A stretch of DNA of 64,000 nt from Lineus longissimus (GCF_910592395.1 NC_088308.1:5655001-5719000); one strand, 5' to 3'. Counted from the first letter of the stretch, positions 1 to 12,161 are shown. The notes: generated from the letters alone by a model not told the origin. Program-made: numbers and translations.

Positions 1-1379
1 ATGACGCTCTGTAACGTGATGGGTGCGAATATCGTACTGTAATGTGTCTATGAGAGGCAGAAACTGTAGACTTTACAAGGACTTGTAGAAGATGATTTTC
101 TTCTTATGAAAAATGTCACCATAAACTTTTTTTCCATTTTCCAAAATCGTCAAGGCAGAAATTCAAATGCTACAAGTCCGCGAAGGTCGATGTGACACGT
201 GTCGGACAGTAATCTATATACACAGCAAATTACTGTGATTTACCAGTCCAGCCAGCAGTACTGGTACGCCTGCTAAAAATCTCAAACCAATCTGCAAATA
301 AAGCGTCACAAGTCAATAACTCATCCGATATTCCACATTACTGGCTGCTAATTAGCTAGTTATGAATGAACTGAGTAAAATATTGAAAGAGACTTTTATT
401 GTTTCATCACCAATGCTTTTCGAAAAAAATAATCAGAAACTCTACTGTGGCATCAACACCTGTTTTTTCAAGAGAAGAAGAAGTTAACAAAATCTGCTGC
501 CATCAGGAAGGAGTCATAAAACTTTAGGATAATGTTAGTGGTACAGCTTTCTTGCAATCGAACTGCAGACTTTATTGTACGTAGAAGGAAAATGCAACTT
601 GTTGTAAACTTCCTAACAAAATTCTGGCATATATTTTTAAGTTTGATATTGGCATTCAAATAAAGATGCAATCATCAATACACTATACAACAATGAGAAC
701 AACATAAATCACACACAAATGCAATCAGACAACACTGAAGCGATCAGAACCACACAAGATTGGCCTAAGGAGGATCTAAGCAGGAGCCAGGTATTGTCCT
801 GGTACAGCTCATCTCAAATCAAGGTCAGAGAAGTCGCAGATGAAAAGTAGATAGTTCCTCTCTAAGGAACCGTCGACTCAAGACTGTAACTCCCCCAATC
901 TTGAGTAGATAGCTCCTCTTTAAGGAACCGTCGCCTCAAGACTGTAACTCCCCCAATCTTGACCAGGGAGACTGTTTTATAGGGGCTACATGGGTTGAAC
1001 GTTGATGTGCTAAATAAGTTGGTGCTAAATGACTGTGTTATGCTATCTCTCTCGGCTCAAAATGATGTTTCTTTGAGGCTGGTGGCTTGAGCTGAGCCAA
1101 TAAGTCACTGTTCTGAAAACGACACATCTTTCACACATTTTTTTCCCACGAAGAGCCACAATGTGCTTTGTGACAGCTCTGCCATTTCTTCTAATTAAAT
1201 CAACCTTTTTGATGCAGTCCTTACATTTCTGTGATTCTTAGGTTACTGTGCTCAAAAGTACGAGCTTGGAAAGTATCCAAAGCAGCCAAATTGAGCCAAG
1301 AATCAAGCAATGCACAAAATGAGTGGTATCACTACGCTAGAAGAAAGTTCTTGCATGTTAAAAACGACAAAGAAATTAC
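1..1379. other. Left-edge intron sequence of the PDZ gene
   Basis: Apart from the 58-bp duplication at 847 no exon with a phase-1 acceptor, no LIM-type Cys/His pattern and no polyadenylation context was found on the minus strand. Confidence 0.6.
847..962. repeat. 58-bp tandem duplication
   Basis: gtagatagttcctctctaag at 847 recurs at 905 with three changes, and both copies end ctcccccaatcttga. Confidence 0.9.
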
Positions 1380-1499
1380 CACGGCTGGCAGATTCCCGCC
1401 GGCGCCACCACTCATTGTCAGAGGGCGCGCTATGAGAGGAATTTGGCACGTTGTTGGTCACAGGTTCGTCAAAGTTTGCCAAATTTTCAAACTCGCGCT
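1380..1499 (-). CDS. PDZ gene exon 7 (most distal exon in the window)
   Basis: The exon follows the acceptor aaatttttcacttgacag and ends at AGCCGTG|GTAATT, a weaker donor. With the G from exon 6 it reads EREFENLANFDEPVTNN, then a Ser/Asn-rich piece and NEWWRRRESASRG. The phase-1 to phase-1 pattern is kept, and the junction GLDSLIAK-EREFENL is a plausible helix. The GC-rich core with GCGCCCTCT resembles dispersed-repeat sequence, so a transposon-derived exon or a chance open stretch remains possible. No further exon or polyadenylation site is visible before the left edge, so the gene continues beyond position 1. Confidence 0.45.
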
Positions 1500-3773
1500 C
1501 TGTCAAGTGAAAAATTTATGAAATATTTACAGATGGAGGAAATAACAGAAGGTATCTAAGTGTGAAGGGGGACGATACGCTAGTTTATATCACAATGCAA
1601 AAGCATAACTTCAATTTTATGAGACGGGAACATGTTTAAATATTTGGGGTTTGGGTGGATTCGAGTTACATGTTGACAGTATTATGGATCCAAAATACAC
1701 TTAGTCTTATTTGATATGAACACAGTTGTTCCAAATGAATAGAACATTCAATCATTTTATGTCTCCTATAAGAACAAAAGATTAGTATTTCACTAGCTCT
1801 AAGGAATATTCCTAAAAGCAAAGAGGAATAATGTGCATTTCAAATGAGAACCTAAGCACAGTGTTCAGCTACAGTCTTGCATTTGTGCAGGCCAACTATT
1901 GAGCTGGAGAAGGATTGGAATGGCTCTATAACTATGCTGAAAATGGTTTGGAAATCAAAGAACCTGAGAAAAAACTAACTGCAGTATGCATGTTGCTTCA
2001 TTTTACAAAATTCCTGAATTTTTAAGTCCAAAGTTTCTAACCAGACAAAATATCAACCAAAAAACTCGGAAAAGTTCCCTACCTTCGAAAAGAAAATCCT
2101 AGACTCGCCAACCGCCTCCTGCCTATGTATTCCCAGCCCGCCTCAACACTCCCAGCCTAAAGGTTTAACCTATCGCCTACAGATATATACTAATATATGG
2201 TTCCAGAGCATCCCCCATATTACAAGAAGCCCTAGAGAGTGGGCTGCCTAGCCAGAACCACCTGTTTGAGAAATCATAGATCTACCGGAAGAAATTGAAG
2301 ATCTATAGTGAAATACCTTAAAATTAAACTGGAAAAACTCCCATAGATTTAAAATCCAAGTGGTTGGTTCGGAATAGAAAATACCTGAGAGCTTAGACAA
2401 GACTGACTGGGCTAATAAAAATAGCATTTCCTCATCTAAATATAGGGAATCAATTCAGGTAGCCTATACACACAATCTTCCTTCCTCTCACTCAAACAAG
2501 TTGGAAAAATCGACAGCAATTTCCTGGTTTCGAAAAAAATCCCAATCAATACTTCCCACGGAATTAGGATGAACTTATATCTGCCATCTATTGATAAACA
2601 TAACAACTGATGCAAAATAATAGGTAGCCACGGCCGGGACTGCCCCCCCCCCTTGGATCCATGCCTGAGAATTGGGATTCAGATAAAAACAGAACTTTGA
2701 ACAGGAGGAGAATAGAACTGCTAACTGGGGCAAGTATAAGAAACAGTTCCACTCGCATGCTGGTTATCAAGTAGCTCAATACTAATCATAATTCACTCAA
2801 TACATGCGTCAAAATAGAATTTGATAACAAATCGTTCAAATTAACCCAGAAGATTGGTGTAAATGGCATCGGGGAACAAGTAAAGAAATATCGTTAAGAC
2901 TCGAAATAGGATGGAAGCAATAACATGAATAACTGGAACAGTCAGTACACAATTTGCTGGAAAAAATGCTAAAGATATTGAGCGATATGGGTTCTGGGTT
3001 GTAGGTTAATTGATCAATTTGACTTTGTTGTCATAATAGCTTGCTGTGATGAATTGTCTGAAGTGGTAATTCCATAGTCTCAGGATTCAGATTTTGCTTC
3101 AGCTAAAGATATAACACATCTGAAATGAGTTGACTTTTGAGAGCATAGGCATTATTGCCAAACATGCAGCTTTTTTACAACAAGCTCTACCTATTAGGTA
3201 AAACAAACAGCATATCTTTTTCCCACACAAAGCTACCACTCGATAAATACAAATCATTTAAATGTACAGATTATTTTTCGACCTGCAAGAAAATTTTTTA
3301 GTGTCACGGGCCACTGAATGGCTTCAGCCGAAACCCAGCTCTTACAAATAGCTGGCACAGATCTGACATCGGTCAGTTCAAAGGAACTTCATTAGCAACA
3401 GAGAGGATAGGGAGAAACTAATCTTTCCACCTCAGCACAACATTTGGACTAGAGCTTGGATTGTAGTTACATCTTCATTGCCATTGAGGATTCAAGATTG
3501 AAATAAGGAGTGGATGTTGGTTCCTGAAGCTGACAATAGGGGATGTGGTGCCAGTATTGACCATAGCTTGCATTTGCAAGCACAGGAACCCACACGACAT
3601 CATTAGCGCTCTTAAATTGGGGCGTCTGGTGTCCCTCCTGCAGAGTTTTCTTATGGTCGCTACGATCAAACACGCAACTGACATGGTGAAAATGACCATC
3701 ACATCCTCCACCTATTCGTCCCATCAGGAACCGATGCAAATCGAGTATTGATAAATTTTCTGCCTCTGCTTAC
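1500..3773. other. PDZ gene intron 6 with an unexplained open block
   Basis: Mostly featureless AT-rich sequence. At about 3470-3740 both strands are unusually open. On the minus strand, after a good acceptor (cattttcaccatgtcag), one frame reads VFDRSDHKKTLQEGHQTPQF up to a stop. It does not fit the phase chain and has no donor, so it is not called as an exon. Confidence 0.5.
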
Positions 3774-3896
3774 CCTTGGCGATCAAGGAGTCGAGACCCA
3801 TCGTCATCCCCGAGGATTGTGATGACCCGGACCGGTTCGACAGCGAATCTGCACCCTTGTTGAACGACACTGGCTTGTACGACCTGGACACGGAGC
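3774..3896 (-). CDS. PDZ gene exon 6: Ser-rich linker
   Basis: The exon starts after a very good acceptor (tgtaactcttttcag) and ends at GCCAAGG|GTAAGC; two starting bases and one trailing base keep the phase-1 chain. The product begins SVSRSYKPVSFNKGADSLSN, continues with a Ser/Gly/Met stretch and ends GLDSLIAK. Third positions are mostly G or C. The plus strand is also open across this block and ends in a stop at 3961, so antisense coding was considered; two strong splice sites plus phase agreement favour the minus strand. The Ser-rich composition suggests a phosphorylated, disordered linker. Confidence 0.6.
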
Positions 3897-4916
3897 CTGA
3901 AAAGAGTTACATGGCGCATGAGTATGACAACGAGATTTTAGGTGAAGTGAAGAAAGCGTAACTGTCTGTCTCAGCTCAGAATAATTGCAATGAATTCTTT
4001 TCCTTGTGTGTGAAGTTGGATGGCACACAACTGGAGATGCTCTCAGTAACCTGTGTCAAAACAGAATGCGTTCATCACCGTTTACTGTGTGATAAAAAGC
4101 AAGATGGCCAATTTCAACAGCCGTCAAAGTCACATTGCTTGACCAATTCCTTTGGACCACAATCTTAGAAATCTAAATTACTGATAAGCTATTCTGAAGC
4201 CGATAAAACCAGTCCAGCATTTTTGGAGAATCTCTCTCATACTTTAGCATTCAATAAATTGCCAGTTGTTGGGAAATGTCCTATGTACTTTTTTATTGGG
4301 AACAAACCAATCTACATGTGTACATGTACATGTACCATCGTCTATAAATGATATGCCAGAAGAAAGGATGGTTCTGTTGACCACAAGAAGGAGTTAGATC
4401 TAGCTTCTAACATAACTTTGATTATTTCCATTCTTGGATGTGCATTCGTTTGTACATGCTGATGACACTGGGGTAGAGGAATGAATGACATGTCTACTCT
4501 ACCATTCACACTAAACATGATAAATGTAAGGTTTTTTTTAGCCCTTTGGAGTTTTTTTTGTTATGATGATTGTGTTGATGACTTGGAATAAGGTACATGG
4601 TGAGAAATTTAGGAGTTTCTAATGTCAACTGTACTAGGGTCATGGTTGGGTATATGAAGATGACATCATTGTGGCAGCCTATACCTAAATGACGGCGTAA
4701 TGGCAGCCTATATACCTAGAAGATGTCAATGTGACCGGTTAAAGATTAACATTTGCAGTACAGCATCCACCAGTGCCCAGGCTGGTGAATGACCGATTTC
4801 CAGCTTTGGGAGATACATAAAGCTAATGTTAACCTTTGATTATCCACGATGAGATGACATAATATGTAACTACCTAAGAACATAGCAAGTAAAGTTACAT
4901 GTATTTCCTTTCTCAC

Positions 4917-5048
4917 CAAGCCAGTTTTCCAGACACAACACAAACTCATCCAGGGGATGCAGCCCAAGGAAACCTTTCACAGTGAGATATGCAAAATATC
5001 CCAGCAAACTTCCATAAAAAGCATCTAACGGATGCACGCCACTCAAAA
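4917..5048 (-). CDS. PDZ gene exon 5: hydrophobic 44-residue segment
   Basis: A strong acceptor (aattcgttttctttcag) and a GTGAGA donor bound 132 bases. Read with the single A left by exon 4 the exon is open throughout; the frame reading TTT-TGA is closed at once. The product includes HPLDAFYGSLLGYFAYLTVK and then GFLGLHPLDEFVLCLENWL, with the phrase HPLD occurring twice. It is strongly hydrophobic and aromatic, unlike the charged linker exons beside it, and could be a membrane-associating hairpin or a buried helical pair. It keeps phase 1 on both sides, so it could also be a skipped cassette. No family is recognised. Confidence 0.55.
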
Positions 5049-7280
5049 CTGAAAGAAAACGAATTAGAACATGCCTAAAGCTCTTCTAGGAAACATGCAA
5101 TCAAATACGTAACGGAAACTAAACTAAAATCAAAAGAGATGTTTTAGTAATTTTACACAAATGCAATCAGAATTAGTAACTGGATGTAAACATGAGATTT
5201 TAAACCATCAGAATCTGAAAGATAAATCATTAATGCGCATGCGTTCTTGACTATAATATCACTGGCATTCTGCCTACAAGATGACATGCTCCACTGACAG
5301 GTAAGAGCCATCCTTTTAGAATCAGAATCAGCTCTTATCTGACAGTACAAAGTATAGGACAGGACAAGCATGTTACATTGAAGAAACTGTTAATGGTAGT
5401 GATACTGAAGGGTAGAGAACCCCTCTCTGGCGTTCAACCCCCACTCAACACTGCTGATAGTGACATCAACTTCCCACCCCGTGAACCTTATAACAACACT
5501 CACTTCAGCCCAGTTACGTTTTGACCACAATGGGATGCAGAACATGTAAGAAGGTGCAACATGAACTTGACCCTTTGGCTTCCTTGGTAAAAGTGACCTT
5601 GACCTAGGACGAAGTACCAGGGTATACATAACAATGCTGATTAAGATAAGTTTCTCCATTACAGCAACATAAACAAGGTTAGAATTGGATCCCTCCATCT
5701 AGACCATGCGATGAGTGCACACGCTGCATTCCTTCTTCCCACACTAACCATATTTGGACATAGGCTTCCATTCATTAACCCTCGGCTTTGGCCTGATTGT
5801 GCAATAATTTGCAACCGAATCTGGCACATGCATGGTATAAACGGGCAAACTTTCGACCGAATCTGACCGCCCTATTCCCCGGGATGTTCCCATGGACCGT
5901 GAATCTGGCTGAGGAGTGAAGGATCTGTAAAAGGGTCGGCCTGCAGATGAGACGGGAAGGAGAAGGATTAGAAATGGTAAAGCATTTGCTAGGGCACCTG
6001 TGTAGGATGAAGGAGACATGGAAGTACACAAGTCTAAATTGGACAAATGTCAGTAAGATGGAGAATGGCAGCAAGTAAAATAGAAGAAAGAAATGGAGGA
6101 AAAGAGAAAAGATTCGTTTTTTTGCTGACAAAATGTGTCTGAAAGAAAGACTAAAAGAGAAGCACAGATATATGATATGAAATATGGGACTTGCTGACTG
6201 TGTTCAAGGCCCGAAAACAGAGTGTGCATTGCTGTAAAATCACATTTTCAGATCCAATAAACTTCCAATCACATGACGTATCGAGTGTTGTGTGACATCA
6301 GACCCTGACATCACGAGTAACGTCAGACTCTTTACACCTTATCAGGAGTGTCTGAGGTAACCCATGACATCAGGCAACACTCGTTTTGCCATGTGATCCG
6401 TTTTGAATGTAACTCTTTGACACTGCGCTGTCAGGCCTTGAATGAAAGAGGTAAGTCCAGCTTTGAATGGTATGAGCATGATTCAGCAAGAGGAGCGCTA
6501 ACAGCATGCCTGCCATGAGAACAAACCCTAACACTGACAATTATATTGGTGAACAAACATGGGTCCTAACAGTCAAAATATCCAACAGAGCCTCAATATC
6601 ATTAAAACTGAATTCACAATTTGTTTTCATTGAAGACTGCTCCCTCCAAGCAATTCCTGGAAACTTGCGGGAGCAAAAAGAAGATTCGTGTAAGTGTTGT
6701 CAATAGGAGATTGGTTCATTGCTTAAGACCAGTAGGCAATGTCATGTTATAAAGGAGAGGCTCTGTAGGTCAAATAGCAAGGTAACATTCATACAAGGGA
6801 GAGAACATTGGTGCAGCAACATGGGACGCTGATAATGCCAAGGTCCAAATGCGAGTAGCTAGCTGGAATAGAGGCAGCATTGTGAAGTATGTGGCCAAAT
6901 GATTGGGAGTCACAAAGGCAGATAAACTGAACATAGTAGGGCGTCTGGATTGGCCGGCTTCATTAGAAATGTCATTTCACTGGTTCATCAAGTTAAACAC
7001 ACTTGTTACAGAAAACAGTACCCAGATCCTTCGTCAAACGTGTTGAAGAGGTGAAGTGCTATTGCATGATATGCCTTTAACTCTTCAATTTCATATTCAA
7101 CGAAAGATTCCAGAAAGCAAACTGCTGCCTGTAACCACTCTATTCATGTTGATGTAAACCCTCAGGAATATCTTTCTTCCAAATCATTTAAGCCACATAC
7201 TTCAACACTAGATAAAACAGGCAAGAGGAACTGGCACAAGTTTCAGGCATATATTCAATGATATTTACAACCTCTCTCAC
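5049..7280. other. PDZ gene intron 4
   Basis: It contains the small foldback element at 6268-6399. The ORFs around 5390-6130 have no splice support and no recognisable product. Confidence 0.6.
6268..6399. mobile_element. Small foldback element
   Basis: aatcacatgacgtatcgagt with gttgtgtgacatcag on the left is an imperfect reverse complement of ctgatgtcatg-type sequence on the right (catgacatcaggcaacactcg ... catgtgatc). Arms are about 35 bases around about 60 bases. The class is not assigned. Confidence 0.6.
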
Positions 7281-7358
7281 TGGAATGCTGTAGTTGCTGC
7301 TGCTGTTGCCGAGATGCTTCTCGTCGCTGGAGCCTCATCCTGGCTCGCTCTGCCCGCG
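7281..7358 (-). CDS. PDZ gene exon 4: basic, Gln-rich coiled-coil-like segment
   Basis: The exon starts after ...caccttgtAG with two bases that complete the G left by exon 3 (GCG, Ala) and ends at TCCA|GTGAGA in phase 1. It encodes RAERARMRLQRREASRQQQQ followed by QLQHS, an Arg-rich amphipathic stretch with a run of five Gln. Such sequence commonly forms a helix or coiled coil; no specific family motif is recognised. An alternative frame is also open (rich in Ala/Thr), but it cannot be continued into the next exon without a stop, so the phase-consistent frame was chosen. A candidate first exon at 7896-7935 ends in the phase this exon requires. Confidence 0.7.
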
Positions 7359-7895
7359 CTACAAGGTGCGAAAATAAAATATTCCTCAGATACTTTTTGA
7401 TTGCTGATAGGAGTAGAACTCAATGGACAAAATTTGGGAGAAGGCAAAAGAAGGTAATTATACGCAAATGCTGGTTCTACTACTGAAATAGGAAAGTTCA
7501 CTAGAAACTATGAAATAATAAGAAAGAAGGCTGTGCAGCTATAATGGTTTCAGGAGAAAAGAGAAGTGGCTGAAGTAAGCTACCTATGATTATAACAGCA
7601 GTATTGTGTAGATATTGTCAGTTGAAATTAAAAGGATACATTGTGTAGACAAGGGATTTGGGCTAAAATTAAGATAATGATGGTGATGTGATGATGATGG
7701 TGATGAAATGCAACAAAGTAGAAACCATCTGGAACTTTCCTACCTTGAATGGCGAACACCCTTTAGGTGACATTTAAAGCTCAGGAATGCCATGGTTGAT
7801 TTTAAAAACATAGTCCTCTTTTGGTCGTTTTCAAAGAACGCCAGGTTTGGGACATTTTGCCGAATTTGTTAAATGATGAGTAATGAATGACTTAC

Positions 7896-7935
7896 CTTTG
7901 AGCCAGTTTCCGAAATAAGACTGAATGAAAGACAT
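7896..7935 (-). CDS. Candidate alternative first exon before exon 4 (MSFIQSYFGNWLK)
   Basis: ATG with A at -3 opens 13 codons, MSFIQSYFGNWLK, and ends AAAG|GTAAGT in phase 1. The G plus CG of exon 4 makes Ala, so the join reads NWLK-ARAERARMRL, a continuous amphipathic helix. The donor is perfect, the distance to exon 4 is 540 bases, and the aromatic N-terminal helix fits the basic one that follows. This would be the shortest isoform, lacking both the PDZ and the exon-3 linker. Confidence 0.58.
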
Positions 7936-9096
7936 GATGCCTCTGATGATAGCTTGAGGACCTCAAACGCTTAGAATCGGAACTAGCTGTGAGTATGAAG
8001 CATGAAGCTTCTTATTTGGAACACTCAAGAACTACTCCCAAAGACACCAATTGTTTAATCTAAAACTGAAATTCCCTGATGATGCGCAGAAGAAGGAAAA
8101 CAGACAACCTTCCTTGAAGTCCAGCAACAGATTGCTTGACTTCAAGGACTGAAAGCGGCCAGATCACAACCAAATATCTACCTACGAATGGATTATCAAT
8201 CATAGAACCTGTAAATAAACTCATTTAAAAAGCCAAGGTCTTTGGCTAACAAGAAGTATCCCGATCACTGCAAAAACATACGCAGTTGTATGAATTTCAC
8301 AGATTTTCTACACACATATACAGTATTCCGAACATATATTTCATCCTAGCTTTACTTGAATAAGCTGTACAGGAATGTGTAGTTTGGAATAGAATATGTA
8401 CACAATTTTCAACCAAACTTCTGATGATTCTGACTTGTAACACATTTCCAACTTATTTTGACTGTTCTGAACTAGTGCATTTTGTGAAAGATGCTTGAAT
8501 CAATGTACATATATTTTCCCCAACTTTTCAACCTTGAAAGACAGAACTCTATAGAAGCCTCAAGGAACTCGATCATGTAGCAATATTATTTATGAAAACA
8601 ACAAATTATGGTGTTTATATGTGCCAAAATAACCTGAGTACTTATAGGTCATGTCAGGTAAATATAACAGCAATAAGAACGATATTGAGGGATTGATTTT
8701 GCAGCAACACAAAGCATAAAAGCATTCACCTACCCTAACCAATCCTCCAAAAAGTAACTTAGAATCTCTTTTTTTAGCGATGTCTTGATGTTGGGTAAAA
8801 ACTGTCCAAATTTAAGAAGAAATGTTGCTGAACTATTCCAGTTTCCCTCAAGAAGCTGAGTGGAACCATTGGTACTCTTACAGACGAAGGCATCTGCTGA
8901 CTACAAGCAAACTTTAGTGTCTAAATGGTGATAACAACTTCCATGAATCTCTACTAGCAACTTAAGAGTAGTTAAGTTTGTATGATGAGTGAAGCAACTT
9001 CGTTGGAAGGGCAAATTTTCATCTCGAAGATTTCAACACTCGAAGGTGTGAGGAGATGGCCATGGGCATTCACATCCCATCTAAGAGTTAGCATAC

Positions 9097-9154
9097 CTTT
9101 GATTTGCGAAGTAAAACTTGCGAGATGCCTGAAAGTCTCAATGAGAAAGCACAT
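9097..9154 (-). CDS. Weak candidate alternative first exon (19 codons)
   Basis: ATG to AAAG|GTATGC gives MCFLIETFRHLASFTSQIK and leaves one base, the phase exon 4 requires. The start context is poor (T at -3). The peptide is amphipathic and similar in spirit to the better candidate at 7896-7935. Phase agreement and a fair donor are the only support. Confidence 0.27.
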
Positions 9155-10673
9155 GAAAAGCCAGCCAAACAAATCTTCAGTAAAGAGACCAACGATACAT
9201 AAAGAAGCTACAGTCTGTTAAAAAATGCTTCTTCCTGAGAAGGTTTTGGGCATCAGGTATCTGAATTCTGGATTTTTATTGGTAAATTGGAATAGCAGTA
9301 AACACGGTAACAAAATGGCTGTTCTGGTATAATTTGTAGTAAACTTTGGTCTGCTGACTGACTCCTAGCAATTTCAGAAGATACTGAAGGAAATTTGATG
9401 GAGTAAGCTTTCTAATGAAATCATCATCAGAAAAAACACCCAAAAAGCTGAAGGAAGTCTGTTAAGCTTGATAAATACTTTGTTTACACAGAAACCAGTC
9501 AACAAAATGAACAGAACGTTTTTTCCAATTACCTTCATGTTTTCTGACTTATCTGTAATAATCAGTACTTCCAACATAGGATGCTCTTTCAGAACCAAAC
9601 ATGACTTTTTCAAGGGAAGGAAGTTGTACATTAAGCGTTCGTTTCTGGCTTCATCTCAAACAGGAAAAGCTAAAAATATTGTTGGTGATGTACTGGTGCT
9701 ATTACCTTTGCTCCCTGCAGAGGCAGCACAGAGCAGGCAGTGATCTCCAGGACTTCAGGCGTGTTCACATACTGTAAGCAGGAAAACCACTTGAAGCCGC
9801 AGGAACAAGGTTGCCATCAGATCTGCCTTAAAGTGATACTCATCAAACAATGGGATTCTTTTCGCTCTTTTTTCTTTACCAGACGGTTCAGTACTTAGAT
9901 TCTGCAGTGGTTTCAGTCAAAACATCGTTGTGAGCTGTACCTCGTGATGATTTATACAAGAGGGCAGTGTTGTTTCTTTGAAATTTATCCGTACCACTGG
10001 AAAACTAACCACAGAGCCTAACTTGTTTGGGAAGGAGTCCAACAAACTATCCAGTACTTGGGTGCCAAGTCCAGTTACAGGAGTCCTTACAAAAGAATTT
10101 GCAGGCGAAGAAAAAATGGCCTCATACTGAGGCAAAATCAAACCGATCTGATGATTTTCTCATCCATTCTAATGATTCCCACATTCTCCAGGGTACAGAC
10201 TGAAGCTACCTGCTTACTCCATTAATATGGTAAACATTAGTCTGAGTAATGATCTAAACACAAAAAACCTACACCCACAACCAAGCAGAACCAGCAAGGA
10301 AACAGTTTAAAATGAAGGAATCTGAGTGCGAATTACTCTGATGAGATTGTACAGAGTGCCAGACCAATGCACAGTTTTGATGAGAAATGTTGATGAATGA
10401 TCCAACTCTACATCATTGAATTAAATCTGTACCATATCTCACAGCCTATAACCGGAAGCAAAATGGAAAACCAAACTTACTTGCATCCTGCTGCACTGTA
10501 TTACTGTGTGCTCTTCCTTGCCCCGAGGGATGGTGATGCCAATTCCAGTACTAATTTTGATCAAGTTCAAATAAGTTTTTTGTGCCAAGCACAAGAAAAA
10601 GTGACAAATAATGAAAAGTTATGCATATTGTGCAATGGAAGAAAAGAACACACAAAGTTTCGCCATAACTAAC

Positions 10674-10855
10674 CTGCATTCTCTTGTGCTGCTGTATCAT
10701 TATGCTCCGCCCCCGAGGGGTGATGGTTGATGCTTATGCTAGTACTACTCTTGAACATGTCGTCCTCTTGTTTGGTCGTCTGCTTTGGTTGACCTCTGAC
10801 CTTGTTCTCTTTGTTGGCCTCTCCTGTTCCTTGCCCTTCTACACCATCCTCACCC
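10674..10855 (-). CDS. PDZ gene exon 3: charged disordered linker
   Basis: A polypyrimidine acceptor (ttctttgccgttccag) precedes the exon and AATGCAG|GTTAGT ends it. Its first base completes the AG left by exon 2 to give AGG (Arg), and it leaves one base (phase 1). The 60-residue product is Gly/Glu/Lys/Gln/Ser/Thr-rich, beginning GEDGVEGQGTGEANKENKVR and containing DDMFKSSTSISINHH, so it is probably disordered linker after the PDZ domain. No known motif is recognised. The phase agreement with exons 2 and 4 and the unbroken frame are the main evidence. Three candidate first exons (10996-11090, 15758-15789, 16354-16388) also end in phase 2 and would join here without the PDZ. Confidence 0.72.
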
Positions 10856-10995
10856 CTGGAACGGCAAAGAAGATTATTTCCATTAAAATGATATTTCACT
10901 GACATGAACAAACCCTGCACCAAAGACAGAAAAGAACTTTGGAGAGCAACATCAATTCGTGGCACGGGGTCTGAAAAAGACGTCACAGCACTCAC

Positions 10996-11090
10996 CATTT
11001 TACTTTCCAATTTCGACTCGGACTTTTTCTACCGAACAGCGGAGAACACTTGGTTTTGACAATGTAGTTGTTATAAGTAACAGCAGCCAT
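10996..11090 (-). CDS. Candidate alternative first exon immediately upstream of exon 3 (31 codons)
   Basis: ATG in an excellent context (GAAAATGG) opens MAAVTYNNYIVKTKCSPLFG, then RKSPSRNWKVK, and ends AAATG|GTGAGT in phase 2. TG plus the first G of exon 3 makes Trp, and the intron between them would be only 140 bases. A strong start context, a perfect donor, an unbroken 31-codon frame and proximity to exon 3 make this one of the best-supported alternative starts. The product is basic (RKSPSR is a possible phosphosite) and is not recognised. Confidence 0.6.
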
Positions 11091-12161
11091 TTTCAGAATT
11101 CGGAACGAGAATCAAAATGGATAATTTGTTAACACTTCATCAAAATGGATTCAACTTTTAGGAATTTCACGTCGAGAGTATCCATGTTTCCGCTCATCCT
11201 CCTGAGGTCAGATCTGCCCAAGAGCAATTTCACACCAAGACCAGCATTCCAAGAGCAATCAGCCATGTCCGAGCATTATCGCAGACTCCACACCATGTTA
11301 CAGCTCCGCTCAACCATAAACCTCCATCAACAAACCCGGGCCAAGCATATCTCCTTGAGGAAGATGCGGCAATGCATTGTTACAAGCGAAACGGGGAACG
11401 TTGCCCCAGCCTAAGTTTGATGAACTCAACAGCACAATTCTGAACAAAATTCTCCATCAATGTACAAATCTATCGGTCCAATTTGAATCTGGACCACCTT
11501 TGGCTGATTTCAAACTAATCTGTCTGCTTCGGCTGTGCATTTTTATAGAAAATTGCACAGAAACGAAGAGGTGGTTTCAGGTGAAACCTGCAGAGAACAT
11601 GAACAACTGGTTTCGATCCACCAAGGTGGTTGTCTGCAAGTAAACAGAAAGCTGCTGGGCTTCTTCTCAAATCGATATTTTTCGTTACCAAATCTTCTGA
11701 AAAGTTCAGCCTTATCTTTAAGTTCTACTCCAATGTTCAAGACAATAAAGATATCAAGTAGACTAAATAACTTTTTTGACATACTGCGTATTGTACATCT
11801 TCTTGTACATGTATTTAATTTTTTTTAAACATGCAGCTAGCTGGTGGTCTTGATGAAAGAAGGGGATACATATCTTATTCAACGATAGTCAATAAACAGA
11901 GGAGGGCAGCATTGGGCCACAAAAATCACACTGGCTTTTCCTCCACTATCATCAAGAGCCATGAACATGGTAGATATCAACTTGAAACGACTGATGAAAG
12001 AAGTGGTTTCAATCATCATTACGCATCTCCAATATTATGACCATACTAGAGAAACATACCACTTTGCCTTCTTCACATTTATCATATCCCTCCCTCCCCC
12101 CTCTGCCCAGGGAGTCACCCTTTTTGAAATGGTCAGCATAGCCTGGTAGAGCAGAACCAAA

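Larger units (their letters stand above)
7359..10673. other. PDZ gene intron 3 with alternative-start candidates
   Basis: It holds the candidate first exons at 7896-7935 and 9097-9154. A 66-base stretch at 9706-9771 is bounded by a good acceptor and a GTAATA donor, but is open only in phase 0, which does not fit its neighbours. Confidence 0.6.

Noticed and set aside
1-3700. Search for LIM domain Cys/His pattern on the minus strand
   Set aside because: No C-x2-C ... H-x2-C spacing was found; LIM domains, if present, lie beyond the left edge.
3776-3961. Plus-strand frame (from LAIKESRPIVIPED to a stop) that could be a terminal exon
   Set aside because: It lacks a good acceptor and start codon, and overlaps a minus-strand exon with two strong splice sites and matching phase.
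5390-6131. Minus-strand ORFs of 100-118 codons
   Set aside because: No splice sites fitting the gene's phase chain, composition not coding-like and no recognisable product.
11780-12095. Two short ATG-donor stretches (MYKKMYNT; MINVKKAK) in phase 2
   Set aside because: Weak donors (GTATGT) and, for the first, a weak start context; the phase match alone is a one-in-three event.
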